From JBDNIO01 sp041688215 (GTDB taxonomy: Bacteria > Pseudomonadota > Gammaproteobacteria > Nevskiales > Salinisphaeraceae), in NCBI GenBank assembly GCA_041688215.1, contig JBDNIO010000065.1, positions 1 through 8,913 on the forward strand: a DNA stretch of 8,913 bases, in the 5' to 3' direction. Position 1 is the first letter of the stretch. Each line of letters begins with the position of its first letter. A model generated the notes under the pieces. The model had not been told where the DNA came from, searched no databases, and saw nothing but the letters and a program-made list of their open reading frames with translations. Made by a program: the position numbers and the translations under genes. Of the stretch, positions 1 through 5,685 are shown piece after piece.

Positions 1-120
1 AACTACGACAAACATCGCTATAAAGCGCGCAATTTGGTCGAGCGCTTCTTCAACCGGCTCAAACAATTCAGGCGCATCGCAACGCGGTATGAGTTGTGTC
101 TGCTCACTTCGCCGCTATGA
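1..120 (+). pseudogene. IS5-family transposase, C-terminal remnant
   Basis: Reading frame 1 is open from the window edge to a TGA at 118-120. It starts NYDKHRYKARNLVERFFN and continues into RLKQFRRIATRYE. This is the conserved C-terminal segment of IS5-family (IS427-like) DDE transposases, where the glutamate of the DDE triad lies in the N-x-x-E-R-F-F motif. In intact relatives the protein continues after TRYE with a further stretch of about 15-20 residues. Here it changes to LCLLTSPL and stops, so the 3' end is replaced or rearranged. I see no terminal inverted repeat or target duplication in 121-197. The 5' part lies outside the window, so an intact upstream portion cannot be excluded, but the aberrant C-terminus argues for a dead copy. 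Confidence 0.8.
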
Positions 121-197
121 TTACTTGTGGATGCATCGTACTTTGGTTGAAATAATTGTTAACACGACCTAGAGACCCACTCACTGGAATACACGCC

Positions 198-449
198 ATG
201 AAATATCAAATAATTGCTCTCGCGCTTATGACAAGCATGGGATTGGCCGCGCACGCCGAGCCCGATTCGCCGGTGATTAACGACGGCCCGCCCCTCGCAT
301 TCGATAAACTTGATATCGATGGCAACCACCGGATAAGCCGCGAAGAGTCCAAACTAGAGCGTGACTTATTTATTCACTTCGACGCCTTCGATACGGACAC
401 CACCAACCACCTGAGCCCGCGCGAGTACGAACAGTACAAAAACTATTAA
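198..449 (+). CDS. Small secreted EF-hand domain protein
   Basis: An 83-residue protein. The ATG at 198 is preferred over the in-frame TTG at 156 because it gives a clean Sec signal peptide: MKY, a hydrophobic core, then AHA before E21 as a likely signal peptidase I site. The mature part has one canonical calcium-binding EF-hand loop at residues 39-50 (DIDGNHRISREE, with acidic or oxygen ligands at positions 1, 3, 5, 9 and 12). A second, degenerate loop lies at residues 65-76 (DTDTTNHLSPRE), where the position-7 residue is H and the glycine is lost. It is probably a periplasmic calcium-binding protein; its partner is unknown. It converges on the YiiX-like gene, and the two stop codons share the palindrome TTAA at 446-449. 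No clear promoter or Shine-Dalgarno sequence is visible. The IS remnant lies 77 bp upstream. Confidence 0.8.
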   Translation: MKYQIIALALMTSMGLAAHAEPDSPVINDGPPLAFDKLDIDGNHRISREESKLERDLFIHFDAFDTDTTNHLSPREYEQYKNY

Positions 450-1276
450 GCAGATTTTGAAGCCGTCAGATGCTCGGGCACGGGTTGCTCGGCAACCTCG
501 TCATCTTCCCAGTGCATGGTGCGGTACATGCCCACGTCATCACCGAAAAACGGGTATTTTATAATCTCGAAGTAAGGCGAATAGTCGAAATCACGCGGCG
601 TGAATAATTTGCAATTTCGTCGCTGAAAAATATATTCGCCTTCCCTGTCTTTATCGCGCTGCACGGTGGGCAGCACCGGATAACGTACATGCGCAAAGGC
701 CCGGGCGATAAGGGTGGAGCACACCGTGCGGGTCATCTCCCCATGGCCAGCCTCGAACAGGGAAGATCGCCAGCGCCGTGGCAATAAGCCGTATGGGAAG
801 AAAAACCGCAGCAGGTCGAGTATTTGCCGCAAGTTGTAGGGCGTACCCAGGCGCTGAAGTATGTATTCGGTTATGGGCGCCACGTCCTCCGGACACAGAC
901 CGTTGGGCCGGCAGATGCGCATATGGTAGCCCTCGTATTTTTCCAGCGGCGTCAGCACCGTGCCCAGACCCAGCTCGGCCTCGCATAGCAATTGCTGATC
1001 ATCATTCCAGCTATGCTTCTCGGCCAGATGCGCAAGCATAGTATTCGCAGGCAGATCACCCAGACGGCCAACGTAGAGTGCGGCATGACTCCACGAGCTC
1101 AGGGTAACCGCCTGGATGACTCCGGAAACGCGCGTGCGGCCTTCCACCAGTAGCACGTCGGTGGGCCGCAAATGCTCGCGCATGCTGTGGAAATCACTTA
1201 GCGGCAGGCCTTCAGGCTGGCACTCTTCGGTCAGCCACGCAACAACGCCCCGCATCACTTTTTCGTTCAACCACAT
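446..1276 (-). CDS. YiiX/YaeF-like permuted papain-fold protein (peptidase C92-like)
   Basis: A 276-residue cytosolic-looking protein without a signal peptide. The arrangement fits the circularly permuted NlpC/P60 (YaeF/YiiX, C92) superfamily. An N-terminal strand region RPTDVLLVEGRTRVSGVIQ comes first. Then the histidine motif WSHAALYVG (H64) and an acidic CEAE motif (E99/E101) follow, and the cysteine comes late, in RTVCSTLIARAF (C186). The Cys/His/Glu set suggests amidase, peptidase or acyltransferase activity. The substrate is unknown; members have been linked to cleavage of lipid or peptide amide bonds. The C-terminal 60 residues (aromatic-rich, then an acidic tail) are less recognisable. 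It is the last gene of a minus-strand cluster, starting 10 nt after the crcB stop, so co-transcription is likely. The 3' end overlaps the EF-hand gene by 4 nt, leaving no room for a separate terminator. Family assignment rests on motif order only. Confidence 0.72.
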   Translation of the reverse strand: MWLNEKVMRGVVAWLTEECQPEGLPLSDFHSMREHLRPTDVLLVEGRTRVSGVIQAVTLSSWSHAALYVGRLGDLPANTMLAHLAEKHSWNDDQQLLCEAELGLGTVLTPLEKYEGYHMRICRPNGLCPEDVAPITEYILQRLGTPYNLRQILDLLRFFFPYGLLPRRWRSSLFEAGHGEMTRTVCSTLIARAFAHVRYPVLPTVQRDKDREGEYIFQRRNCKLFTPRDFDYSPYFEIIKYPFFGDDVGMYRTMHWEDDEVAEQPVPEHLTASKSA

Positions 1277-1286
1277 AGTTGAAATC

Positions 1287-1679
1287 CTAGCGGTTTACCG
1301 TCAGGCCCAGCATATGGCCAAGCCAGACGCCAAGCAGACACAGGAAAACCGAACCCAGAACATAAGCCCCGGCTACGAACCATTCGCCGTCCTGCATCAG
1401 ATTCAAGGATTGCAGGGAAAAGGACGAGAATGTGGTAAAGCCACCAAACACGCCAACCATCAAAAACTGGCGGGTGGTGGAATCGAGCAGGATTCGGCCT
1501 TCCGGTACCGCCAGGGTCGCGACCAAGCCAATCAGCATCGAGCCGACCACGTTTACCAGCAACGTACCCCAAGGAAAACTGTGTCCAAAGCGCAGGGTAA
1601 GCGCGCCGGCGCACCAATACCGGCCAACACCGCCCAGCGCGCTGCCCAGTGCGACCCAGAGCCAGGTTAACTCAGGCAT
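1287..1679 (-). CDS. crcB: Fluoride ion channel CrcB/Fluc
   Basis: Exports fluoride across the inner membrane as a dual-topology dimer. The 130-residue length and four hydrophobic segments match the family. Diagnostic motifs are GGVGRYW (residues 16-22), LLVNVVGSMLIG (40-51, with the pore asparagine N43) and GGFTTFSSFS (79-88), which carries the central sodium-site and phenylalanine-box region. The start at 1679 (MPELTW) is chosen over an upstream in-frame ATG at 1730. It matches the normal N-terminus and lies within ATGCCTGA, giving an 8-nt overlap with the stop of the preceding DUF4345 frame, which is typical of translational coupling. The stop is TAG, which matters for judging the amber in pckA. 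No fluoride riboswitch consensus was found upstream of the cluster. Confidence 0.95.
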   Translation of the reverse strand: MPELTWLWVALGSALGGVGRYWCAGALTLRFGHSFPWGTLLVNVVGSMLIGLVATLAVPEGRILLDSTTRQFLMVGVFGGFTTFSSFSLQSLNLMQDGEWFVAGAYVLGSVFLCLLGVWLGHMLGLTVNR

Positions 1680-2056
1680 CCGAACGCACCTGATGCGGGA
1701 AGCGCAGCCACAACCAGGCGACCAGCACACTCCATACCGCTTCGACTATTGCCAGTTGCCACATGAGGGCCGGACCGCTGTCTACGCACAGACCGTACAC
1801 ACGGCCTGTGAGGGCACCGACGGTAAGAAAAAATACGGCCGCTAAGCCAACCCGTACCCGGTCGCCGCCCATGCAAGTGGCCAGGAACAGGGTGAAGCCG
1901 AGAATTGCGCCGCCGTAGGTGGCGCGCAGGTCTATTATCCGGCGCAAAAACCACGCCCGCGCCGCTGAGCATGGATTCGGGGGCAAACAGGCCGGCCAGG
2001 CCGAATCCACCAAAGATCAGAATATTCAGGCCCAGAAAGGCATTACACGGTGACAT
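1672..2056 (-). pseudogene. DUF4345-like small membrane protein, frameshifted
   Basis: Two overlapping minus-strand frames together make one protein of about 126 residues. Frame A, from ATG at 2056, gives the N-terminal membrane segment (MSPCNAFLGLNILIFGGFG, then LAGLFAPESMLSGAG). Frame B resumes at IIDLRATYGGAILGFTLFLA and ends at TGA 1672-1674. The L-R-A-x-Y-G-G motif after the first helix, followed by three hydrophobic segments, resembles DUF4345 proteins; function is unknown. Rejoining the frames needs a +1 shift. The likely site is the five-T run (AAAAA at 1946-1950 on the plus strand): four Ts would read GVVLRRIIDLRATYGG. Unshifted frame A ends at 1667, so ribosomes in either frame still reach the crcB start and coupling could survive. 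It may be a real lesion or a homopolymer sequencing error. Confidence 0.72.
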
Positions 2057-2072
2057 GGCATTTCTCGATTGA

Positions 2073-2088
2073 ATTTGTGCAAATCATA
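2073..2088 (-). promoter_or_regulatory. Candidate promoter -10 and overlapping operator-like palindrome for the DUF4345-crcB-YiiX cluster
   Basis: On the minus strand TATGAT (2088-2083) matches the sigma-70 -10 consensus at five of six positions. It would place transcription start near 2076, about 20 nt before the ATG at 2056. The -35 region is poor. The 12-bp palindrome ATTTG-TG-CAAAT (2073-2084) overlaps the expected start site, a position typical of a repressor operator. No regulator can be named, and a 5-bp-arm palindrome can arise by chance. Confidence 0.3.
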
Positions 2089-2262
2089 ACAAGTGCGCCC
2101 ACACACTACACCGCTGGCCTATCTTTTAGGCTGGACCGAAATAGACCGGGACGAGTCTAACCCGCTTGCCACCTCTGGTATGAGGCGGTAGCCTTCGCAG
2201 TCTAGTCTGCCGCGCGTGGCCATTTTTCACTCCCCCCCTCAATTAAAGATAAAGATCTCCGC
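2089..2262 (+). other. pckA upstream region with small hairpins, possible structured leader
   Basis: This is the rest of the 206-bp gap between the divergent DUF4345 gene and pckA. On the plus strand it contains several short inverted repeats: GCCTA-tcttt-TAGGC (2117-2131), TAGAC/GTCTA with an 8-nt loop (2142-2159) or alternatively CGGG/CCCG (2147-2164), and GCAG-tctagt-CTGC (2197-2210). The last is followed by a pyrimidine-rich run before the ATG at 2263. The second and third stems are mutually exclusive, as in switching leaders, but all are short. I do not recognise a known riboswitch class, and no convincing promoter hexamers or strong Shine-Dalgarno sequence are seen (only AAAGAT-type sequence upstream of the ATG). 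Confidence 0.2.
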
Positions 2263-3918
2263 ATGGATTTACAGCGTGCTTTGAACCAGAAACTCGGGCT
2301 CGATGACGGTATTGAATACCAGCATAATCTTTCCAAATCTAAATTATTCGAGGCCGCGCTGGCCTATGATTGCGGCCGCATAAAGCCCGACGGGCCAGAC
2401 GACGAACCCAAGGCCTATGCCACAAAACTTGGCGCAGACGGCCCGCTGATCTTCTATTCCGACCCCAGTTGCACCGGCCGCCCGGTACAGGACACCTTCG
2501 CAGTCGCGCGCGCCAGCGTGGAAGACAAGCTCTGGTGGAAAAACGACTTCAAAAAGTTCGACCCGGATAACTTCGATGCGCTGCTTGCGCGTGTGGTGGC
2601 CTATCTGAACGAAAAGCAGGGCCGCCTGTTCGTGCAGGATACCTATTGCGGCTGGGATCCGGATTACGCCGTACCTTATCGCTTTGTAGGTGAATTCGCC
2701 ACCCATGCGCTGTTTGCGCAAAACATGTTTGTAGCCGATGTGCCCGGCGTGGAAAACGAAGACGACAAACGCTGGACCCTGCTCAACGTGCCCAGCTTCC
2801 ACTGCGACCCCGAGCGCGACGGCACCATGAGCAAGCGCGCGGTAATCATGGACATCGAAAAGCGCATTGGCCTGGTGCTTGGGCGCGCCGATTACTGCGG
2901 CATCGTGAAGAAGACCATGTTTACGGTAATGAATTACCTGCTGCCGGAAATGGGTGAATTATCCATGCACTGCTCGGCCAATATCGGCCCCAGTGGTGAC
3001 GGCGCGATCCTGTTCGGTTTGTCCGGCACCGGCAAAACCACCCTGTCCGCAGACCCGAACCGCCAACTCATAGGCGATGACGAACATGCCTGGTCGGCCG
3101 ACGGCGTATTCAATTTCGAGGGCGGTTGCTACGCCAAGCTGATTGATCTGGACAAGGACGCTGAGCCGGTAATTGCGTCGGCGTTGTCCATGCCCGGCAC
3201 GGTAATCGAAAATGTGCCGCCGCTGAAGGACAAGCCCTTATCCGAAACCGATCCGTAGGATCTGGATTTAAGCGACGACTCCATTACCGAAAACACGCGT
3301 TTTTCCTACCCGCTCTCGGCCAATCCCAATGTGGCGGAGGGCGCGCGCGGTCCGCATCCGGAAACCATAGTTCTGCTCACCGCGGATGCCTTCGGCGTGC
3401 TGCCTCCGGTTTCGATTCTGGATACCAAAGACGTGATGTATCACTTTATTTCCGGCTTCACCTCGAAACTGGCCGGCACCGAAGTGGGCATTACCGAGCC
3501 GCAAGCCGCATTCTCGGCCTGTTTTGGCTCGCCGTTCATGTCGCAACAGCCCTCGGTTTACGCCAAAATCCTGGCGCGCAAGATGAGCCAGCACAAGGCC
3601 CGCTGCATCCTGCTGAACACCGGCTGGTCCGGCGGACCTTACGGCGTGGGCAACCGTATTTCCATACGCCACACCCGCGCGCTGCTCAATGCCGCCCTGA
3701 GTGGCGAATTGGATAATGTCGAGTGCGAAACCCACCCGCTGTTCAACCTGCGCATGCCTAAAACCTGCCCGGATGTGCCGAGCGAAATCCTCGACCCCAA
3801 AAGCACCTGGGATGATGCGCAAGCTTATGATGAACAGGCGCAAAAACTGCGCGATATGTTCCGCGGTAACTTCACAAAAAAAGGCTTTGCGGAACTGGGT
3901 ATCGAAGCCGTAATGTAG
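2263..3918 (+). pseudogene. pckA: ATP-type phosphoenolpyruvate carboxykinase, interrupted by an in-frame amber codon
   Basis: PEP carboxykinase converts oxaloacetate plus ATP to PEP, CO2 and ADP, the entry step of gluconeogenesis. The frame spans 552 codons, close to the usual size of about 540. Visible are an oxaloacetate-site segment CTGRPVQDTF (R73), DYCGIVKK (Y211, K216/K217), MHCSAN (H236), the P-loop GLSGTGKTTLS (252-262) and LIGDDEHAW (metal-binding D272). Codon 332 (3256-3258) is TAG. The same frame then continues cleanly with DLDLSDDSITENTRFSYP, including R346 (counterpart of E. coli R333), through to TAG at 3916. The stop falls in a variable loop just before the conserved SITENTR. 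A product ending at residue 331 would lack R346 and the C-terminal part and should be inactive. A GTG at 3331 has no plausible ribosome site. TAG is the normal stop of crcB and the FKBP gene, so code reassignment is unlikely. The canonical TGRSPKDKF motif is altered here. Confidence 0.93.
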
Positions 3919-4003
3919 GAATGTAAGCCCGGCCTTCTGCTTATACTCCTGGTGTAGTGCGTTGGAATTAACGGTAGTTAAGCCGCGATGAGCCCGAAAA
4001 CCT

Positions 4004-4126
4004 GTCATTGCGAGCGAAGCGCGGCAATCCAATACCGGAGTCGTTGCGAGTTATACGGCTCGCCACTGGATTGCCGCGTCGGCTTCACTGCGTTCAGCTC
4101 GCTGCACTCGGCCTCCTCGCAATGAC
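4004..4126. repeat. 123-bp palindromic dispersed-type repeat
   Basis: This is the only notable content, besides the terminator, of the 335-bp gene-free stretch after pckA. The outer arms GTCATTGCGAG (4004-4014) and CTCGCAATGAC (4116-4126) are perfect complements. So are the inner arms GCGGCAATCCA (4021-4031) and TGGATTGCCGC (4067-4077). The core words (cattgcgagcgaag, ggcaatcc, cctcgcaatgac) are those of a widely dispersed bacterial intergenic palindrome that often yields spurious small proteins containing RHCEEA- or DCRASLAMT-like peptides. The loop carries a near-copy of the outer arm, GTCGTTGCGAG at 4040-4050 (10 of 11 bases). The right side has a 38-nt unpaired segment (4078-4115) against 6 nt on the left, so the unit is asymmetric. 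It lies before the strong terminator and is probably non-autonomous. Confidence 0.8.
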
Positions 4127-4192
4127 GACTTTTCGCTTTTCTCATGTGGTTGTATAAGTTCCGAACTACACACACAGAGCAAGGCAAGGCAT

Positions 4193-4234
4193 AAAAAAAG
4201 GCCGCTTTCGGCGAATCGAAAGCGGCCTTTTTTT
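4193..4234. terminator. Bidirectional Rho-independent terminator
   Basis: A perfect 18-bp inverted repeat. Seven As plus GGCCGCTTTCG (4193-4210) pair with CGAAAGCGGCC plus seven Ts (4217-4234) across a 6-nt loop (GCGAAT). The GC-rich stem is flanked by a T tract on both strands, so it can stop transcription both ways. It sits 20 bp after the FKBP gene stop, which it most likely serves. On the plus strand it would end pckA transcription, although it is 274 bp beyond the pckA stop. Confidence 0.93.
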
Positions 4235-4253
4235 ATTTTAAAACCCTTGGTTT

Positions 4254-5018
4254 CTACTCGCCTTCTTTGGCGGTTTCTTCTACCACTTCAAGCATTTCAA
4301 CTTTGAAGATAAGGGTTTCGTTCGGGCCGATCTTGGCGCCGGCACCACGCTCGCCATAAGCCAAGTCTGCTGGAATATAGAGCATGTACTCGGAACCCGG
4401 TTTCATCAGTTGCAGGGCTTCGGTCCAGCCCGGGATTACCGCGCTTGCCGGGAAGGTAACCGGCTCACCGCGCTCGTAGGAGCTGTCGAAAACCGTGCCG
4501 TCGATCAGCTTGCCTTCGTAATTGACCTTAACGTTGTCCTTGGCAGTGGGCGATTCGCCCTCACCGGCCTTGACCACTTTGTACTGCAGGCCGCTGTCGG
4601 TCACCTCGATGCCTTCCTTATCCTTGTTTTCAGACAGGAATTTCTTGCCTTTGTCCTGGTTTTCACTGGCTGCGGCGCTGGTCTTTTCCTTCTGCGCGGA
4701 TTCGAGTTCCTGCACAAAGGATTGCATGACCGCTTTTTGCTCTTCATCGCTCAGTTGCGGCTTGTTGCCTTCAACCATATCGCGAATGCCGGCGGCCAGA
4801 TATTGCACTTTCAGCTCGACCGGCAGGTCTTTTACCGAGTTGCCGATATCCATGCCGAGTGCATAGCTGCGCTTTTGCGCGTCTGTCTTCAATTCGAGCG
4901 TGCTGCCGGTTTTGGCTTCACTGCTATTGGTTTGTCCTTGGGTTTGCTGCTGCGCGCCCTCTGGACCGCAGGCAGAAACCGCCAAAACCAGCGCGAACAC
5001 CGGTACCAACTTATTCAT
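4254..5018 (-). CDS. FKBP-type peptidyl-prolyl cis-trans isomerase, lipoprotein
   Basis: A 254-residue Mip/FkpA-type envelope chaperone that speeds proline isomerisation in secreted proteins. The start at 5018 is favoured over the ATG at 5024 because AGGT (5029-5026) sits 7 nt before it rather than 1 nt. A lipobox VSAC with C17 predicts a lipidated protein. Glycine at +2 suggests outer-membrane sorting. A Q/S/T-rich linker follows (about residues 21-40). Next is the FKBP_N dimerisation and helical domain (about 42-140, TDAQKRSYALGMDIGNSV) and the C-terminal FKBP domain (about 155-245). Active-pocket residues include Y167, F177/D178 in VFDSSYERGEP, V194/I195/W198 in VIPGWTEAL, Y221 and F238. 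Length and domain order fit Mip and FkpA; sequence alone does not decide between the names. It is monocistronic, stops at TAG and is followed by the bidirectional terminator. Confidence 0.93.
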   Translation of the reverse strand: MNKLVPVFALVLAVSACGPEGAQQQTQGQTNSSEAKTGSTLELKTDAQKRSYALGMDIGNSVKDLPVELKVQYLAAGIRDMVEGNKPQLSDEEQKAVMQSFVQELESAQKEKTSAAASENQDKGKKFLSENKDKEGIEVTDSGLQYKVVKAGEGESPTAKDNVKVNYEGKLIDGTVFDSSYERGEPVTFPASAVIPGWTEALQLMKPGSEYMLYIPADLAYGERGAGAKIGPNETLIFKVEMLEVVEETAKEGE

Positions 5019-5116
5019 GATCATTACCTATAAGAAAACGAACTGCGCAGAGTACGCGAATCCGCGCTCAAGCTAAAGCCCCCGCGTGATTTTTATTCGA
5101 ATATCGTGGGGCGCCA

Positions 5117-5197
5117 ATGCTATGCTCGAATCCTGACACGAATACTGACATGAATCCTGACATGAATCCTGGCACGGACATCACTCCCCATGAATAA
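5117..5197 (+). CDS. Possible 26-codon upstream ORF overlapping the DUF4864-like gene
   Basis: ATG at 5117 is preceded by GGGG (5108-5111) at 5-nt spacing, a better ribosome-site candidate than anything before the main gene. The frame encodes MLCS, then four related tetrapeptides (NPDT, NTDM, NPDM, NPGT), then DITPHE, and stops with TAA at 5195-5197. That stop is 8 nt inside the following gene, which begins at 5190 in another frame. This layout would allow translational coupling. The tetrapeptides simply reflect the 12-bp DNA repeats, so the peptide may have no function or may not be made at all. Confidence 0.25.
   Translation: MLCSNPDTNTDMNPDMNPGTDITPHE
5127..5174 (+). repeat. Four 12-bp tandem repeats
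   Basis: The units are cgaatcctgaca (5127-5138), cgaatactgaca (5139-5150), tgaatcctgaca (5151-5162) and tgaatcctggca (5163-5174). Each differs from its neighbour by one or two bases. The array ends 15 bp before the start codon of the DUF4864-like gene. Copy-number change by slippage would alter the leader length in steps of 12 nt, keeping the overlapping upstream frame open. Confidence 0.9.
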
Positions 5198-5663
5198 AAC
5201 CATTCTGACGGCGGCCCTGTCACTGCTTTGTATGATCAGCAGTTTGCAAGCCGCACCCGACAAACCCGGGCCCTCGCCCAAGTGGCAGCCGGTACAGGTT
5301 GTGAGCCTGCAGCTGAAAACCCTGCGCGCCAACAACCCGGCAGATGACGATGGCATTGCAACGGCGTACCGGTTCGCTTCGCCACGCAACAGGCAAGCCG
5401 TGGGTAATTTGACCAATTTCACCCGCATGCTGCACGGCGGCTATCCGGACATGCTGACGCATGTGGCCGCGGATATTGAAACCGTACGGGTCGAGGCCGA
5501 CGAAGCCGTGATCGGCGCGACGCTAACGCTGGACAACGATGTTCAGCATAAATATCTGTTTCTGTTGCGCCGTAATACGGGCGACCCATGCGACGGTTGC
5601 TGGCTAACCGATGGCGTTATTCCGGTCGAGCGCAAGGCGCCCCCGCCGCTGCAGCAGATTTAG
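5190..5663 (+). CDS. Secreted DUF4864-like protein
   Basis: A 157-residue protein of unknown function. Residues 1-21 form a Sec signal peptide with cleavage likely after LQA (before APDK), so the mature protein is periplasmic or exported. The body follows the DUF4864 pattern: VQVVSLQLKTLRANNPADDD (residues 33-52), TAYRFASPRNRQAVG, NFTRMLHGGYPDML, then beta strands and a terminal CWLTDGVIPVE. Two cysteines in PCDGCW form a CxxC-type pair that could make a disulphide. The gene is convergent with the MFS gene, with a 22-bp gap and no visible terminator. No clear Shine-Dalgarno sequence precedes the ATG at 5190. The 12-bp repeat array and a possible upstream ORF lie immediately before it. The family call is by pattern recognition. 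Confidence 0.78.
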   Translation: MNKTILTAALSLLCMISSLQAAPDKPGPSPKWQPVQVVSLQLKTLRANNPADDDGIATAYRFASPRNRQAVGNLTNFTRMLHGGYPDMLTHVAADIETVRVEADEAVIGATLTLDNDVQHKYLFLLRRNTGDPCDGCWLTDGVIPVERKAPPPLQQI

Positions 5664-5685
5664 CTCGAATTAACCAGGGCCGGGC

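Noticed and set aside
147..175. Promoter TTGAAA - 17 bp - TAGAGA for the EF-hand gene
   Set aside because: The -10 half matches the consensus at only three of six positions, so it is no better than chance in AT-rich sequence.
1116..1845. Several plus-strand frames opposite crcB and DUF4345
   Set aside because: Antisense shadows of the minus-strand genes with no family features.
1946..1950. Programmed ribosomal frameshift in the DUF4345-like gene
   Set aside because: The needed shift is +1 (or -2), whereas a slippery run of this kind would favour -1; no stimulatory structure or starved codon is evident. A lesion or sequencing error is simpler.
2057..2262. Fluoride riboswitch upstream of the crcB cluster
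   Set aside because: I could not find the conserved crcB-motif sequence on the minus strand of this gap.
3256..3258. Pyrrolysine or selenocysteine insertion at the pckA stop
   Set aside because: Selenocysteine uses TGA, pyrrolysine is known mainly in methylamine methyltransferases, and no machinery or insertion element is visible here.
3331..3918. Independent gene starting at GTG 3331 after the pckA amber
   Set aside because: It is in frame with pckA and encodes its C-terminal part, starting in the middle of a conserved domain with no ribosome site.
3268..4032. Long open frame on the minus strand opposite pckA
   Set aside because: Antisense shadow of the well-conserved pckA codons; its N-terminus comes from the palindromic repeat, and there is no recognisable domain or ribosome site.
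4005..4187. A 60-codon minus-strand frame containing SRHCEEAECSELNA
   Set aside because: It is a translation of the palindromic repeat at 4004-4126; such peptides are a known source of spurious hypothetical proteins.
5094..5103. Perfect palindrome TATTCGAATA between the FKBP and DUF4864-like genes
   Set aside because: Ten bases, AT-rich and single-copy here; not distinguishable from chance as an operator.
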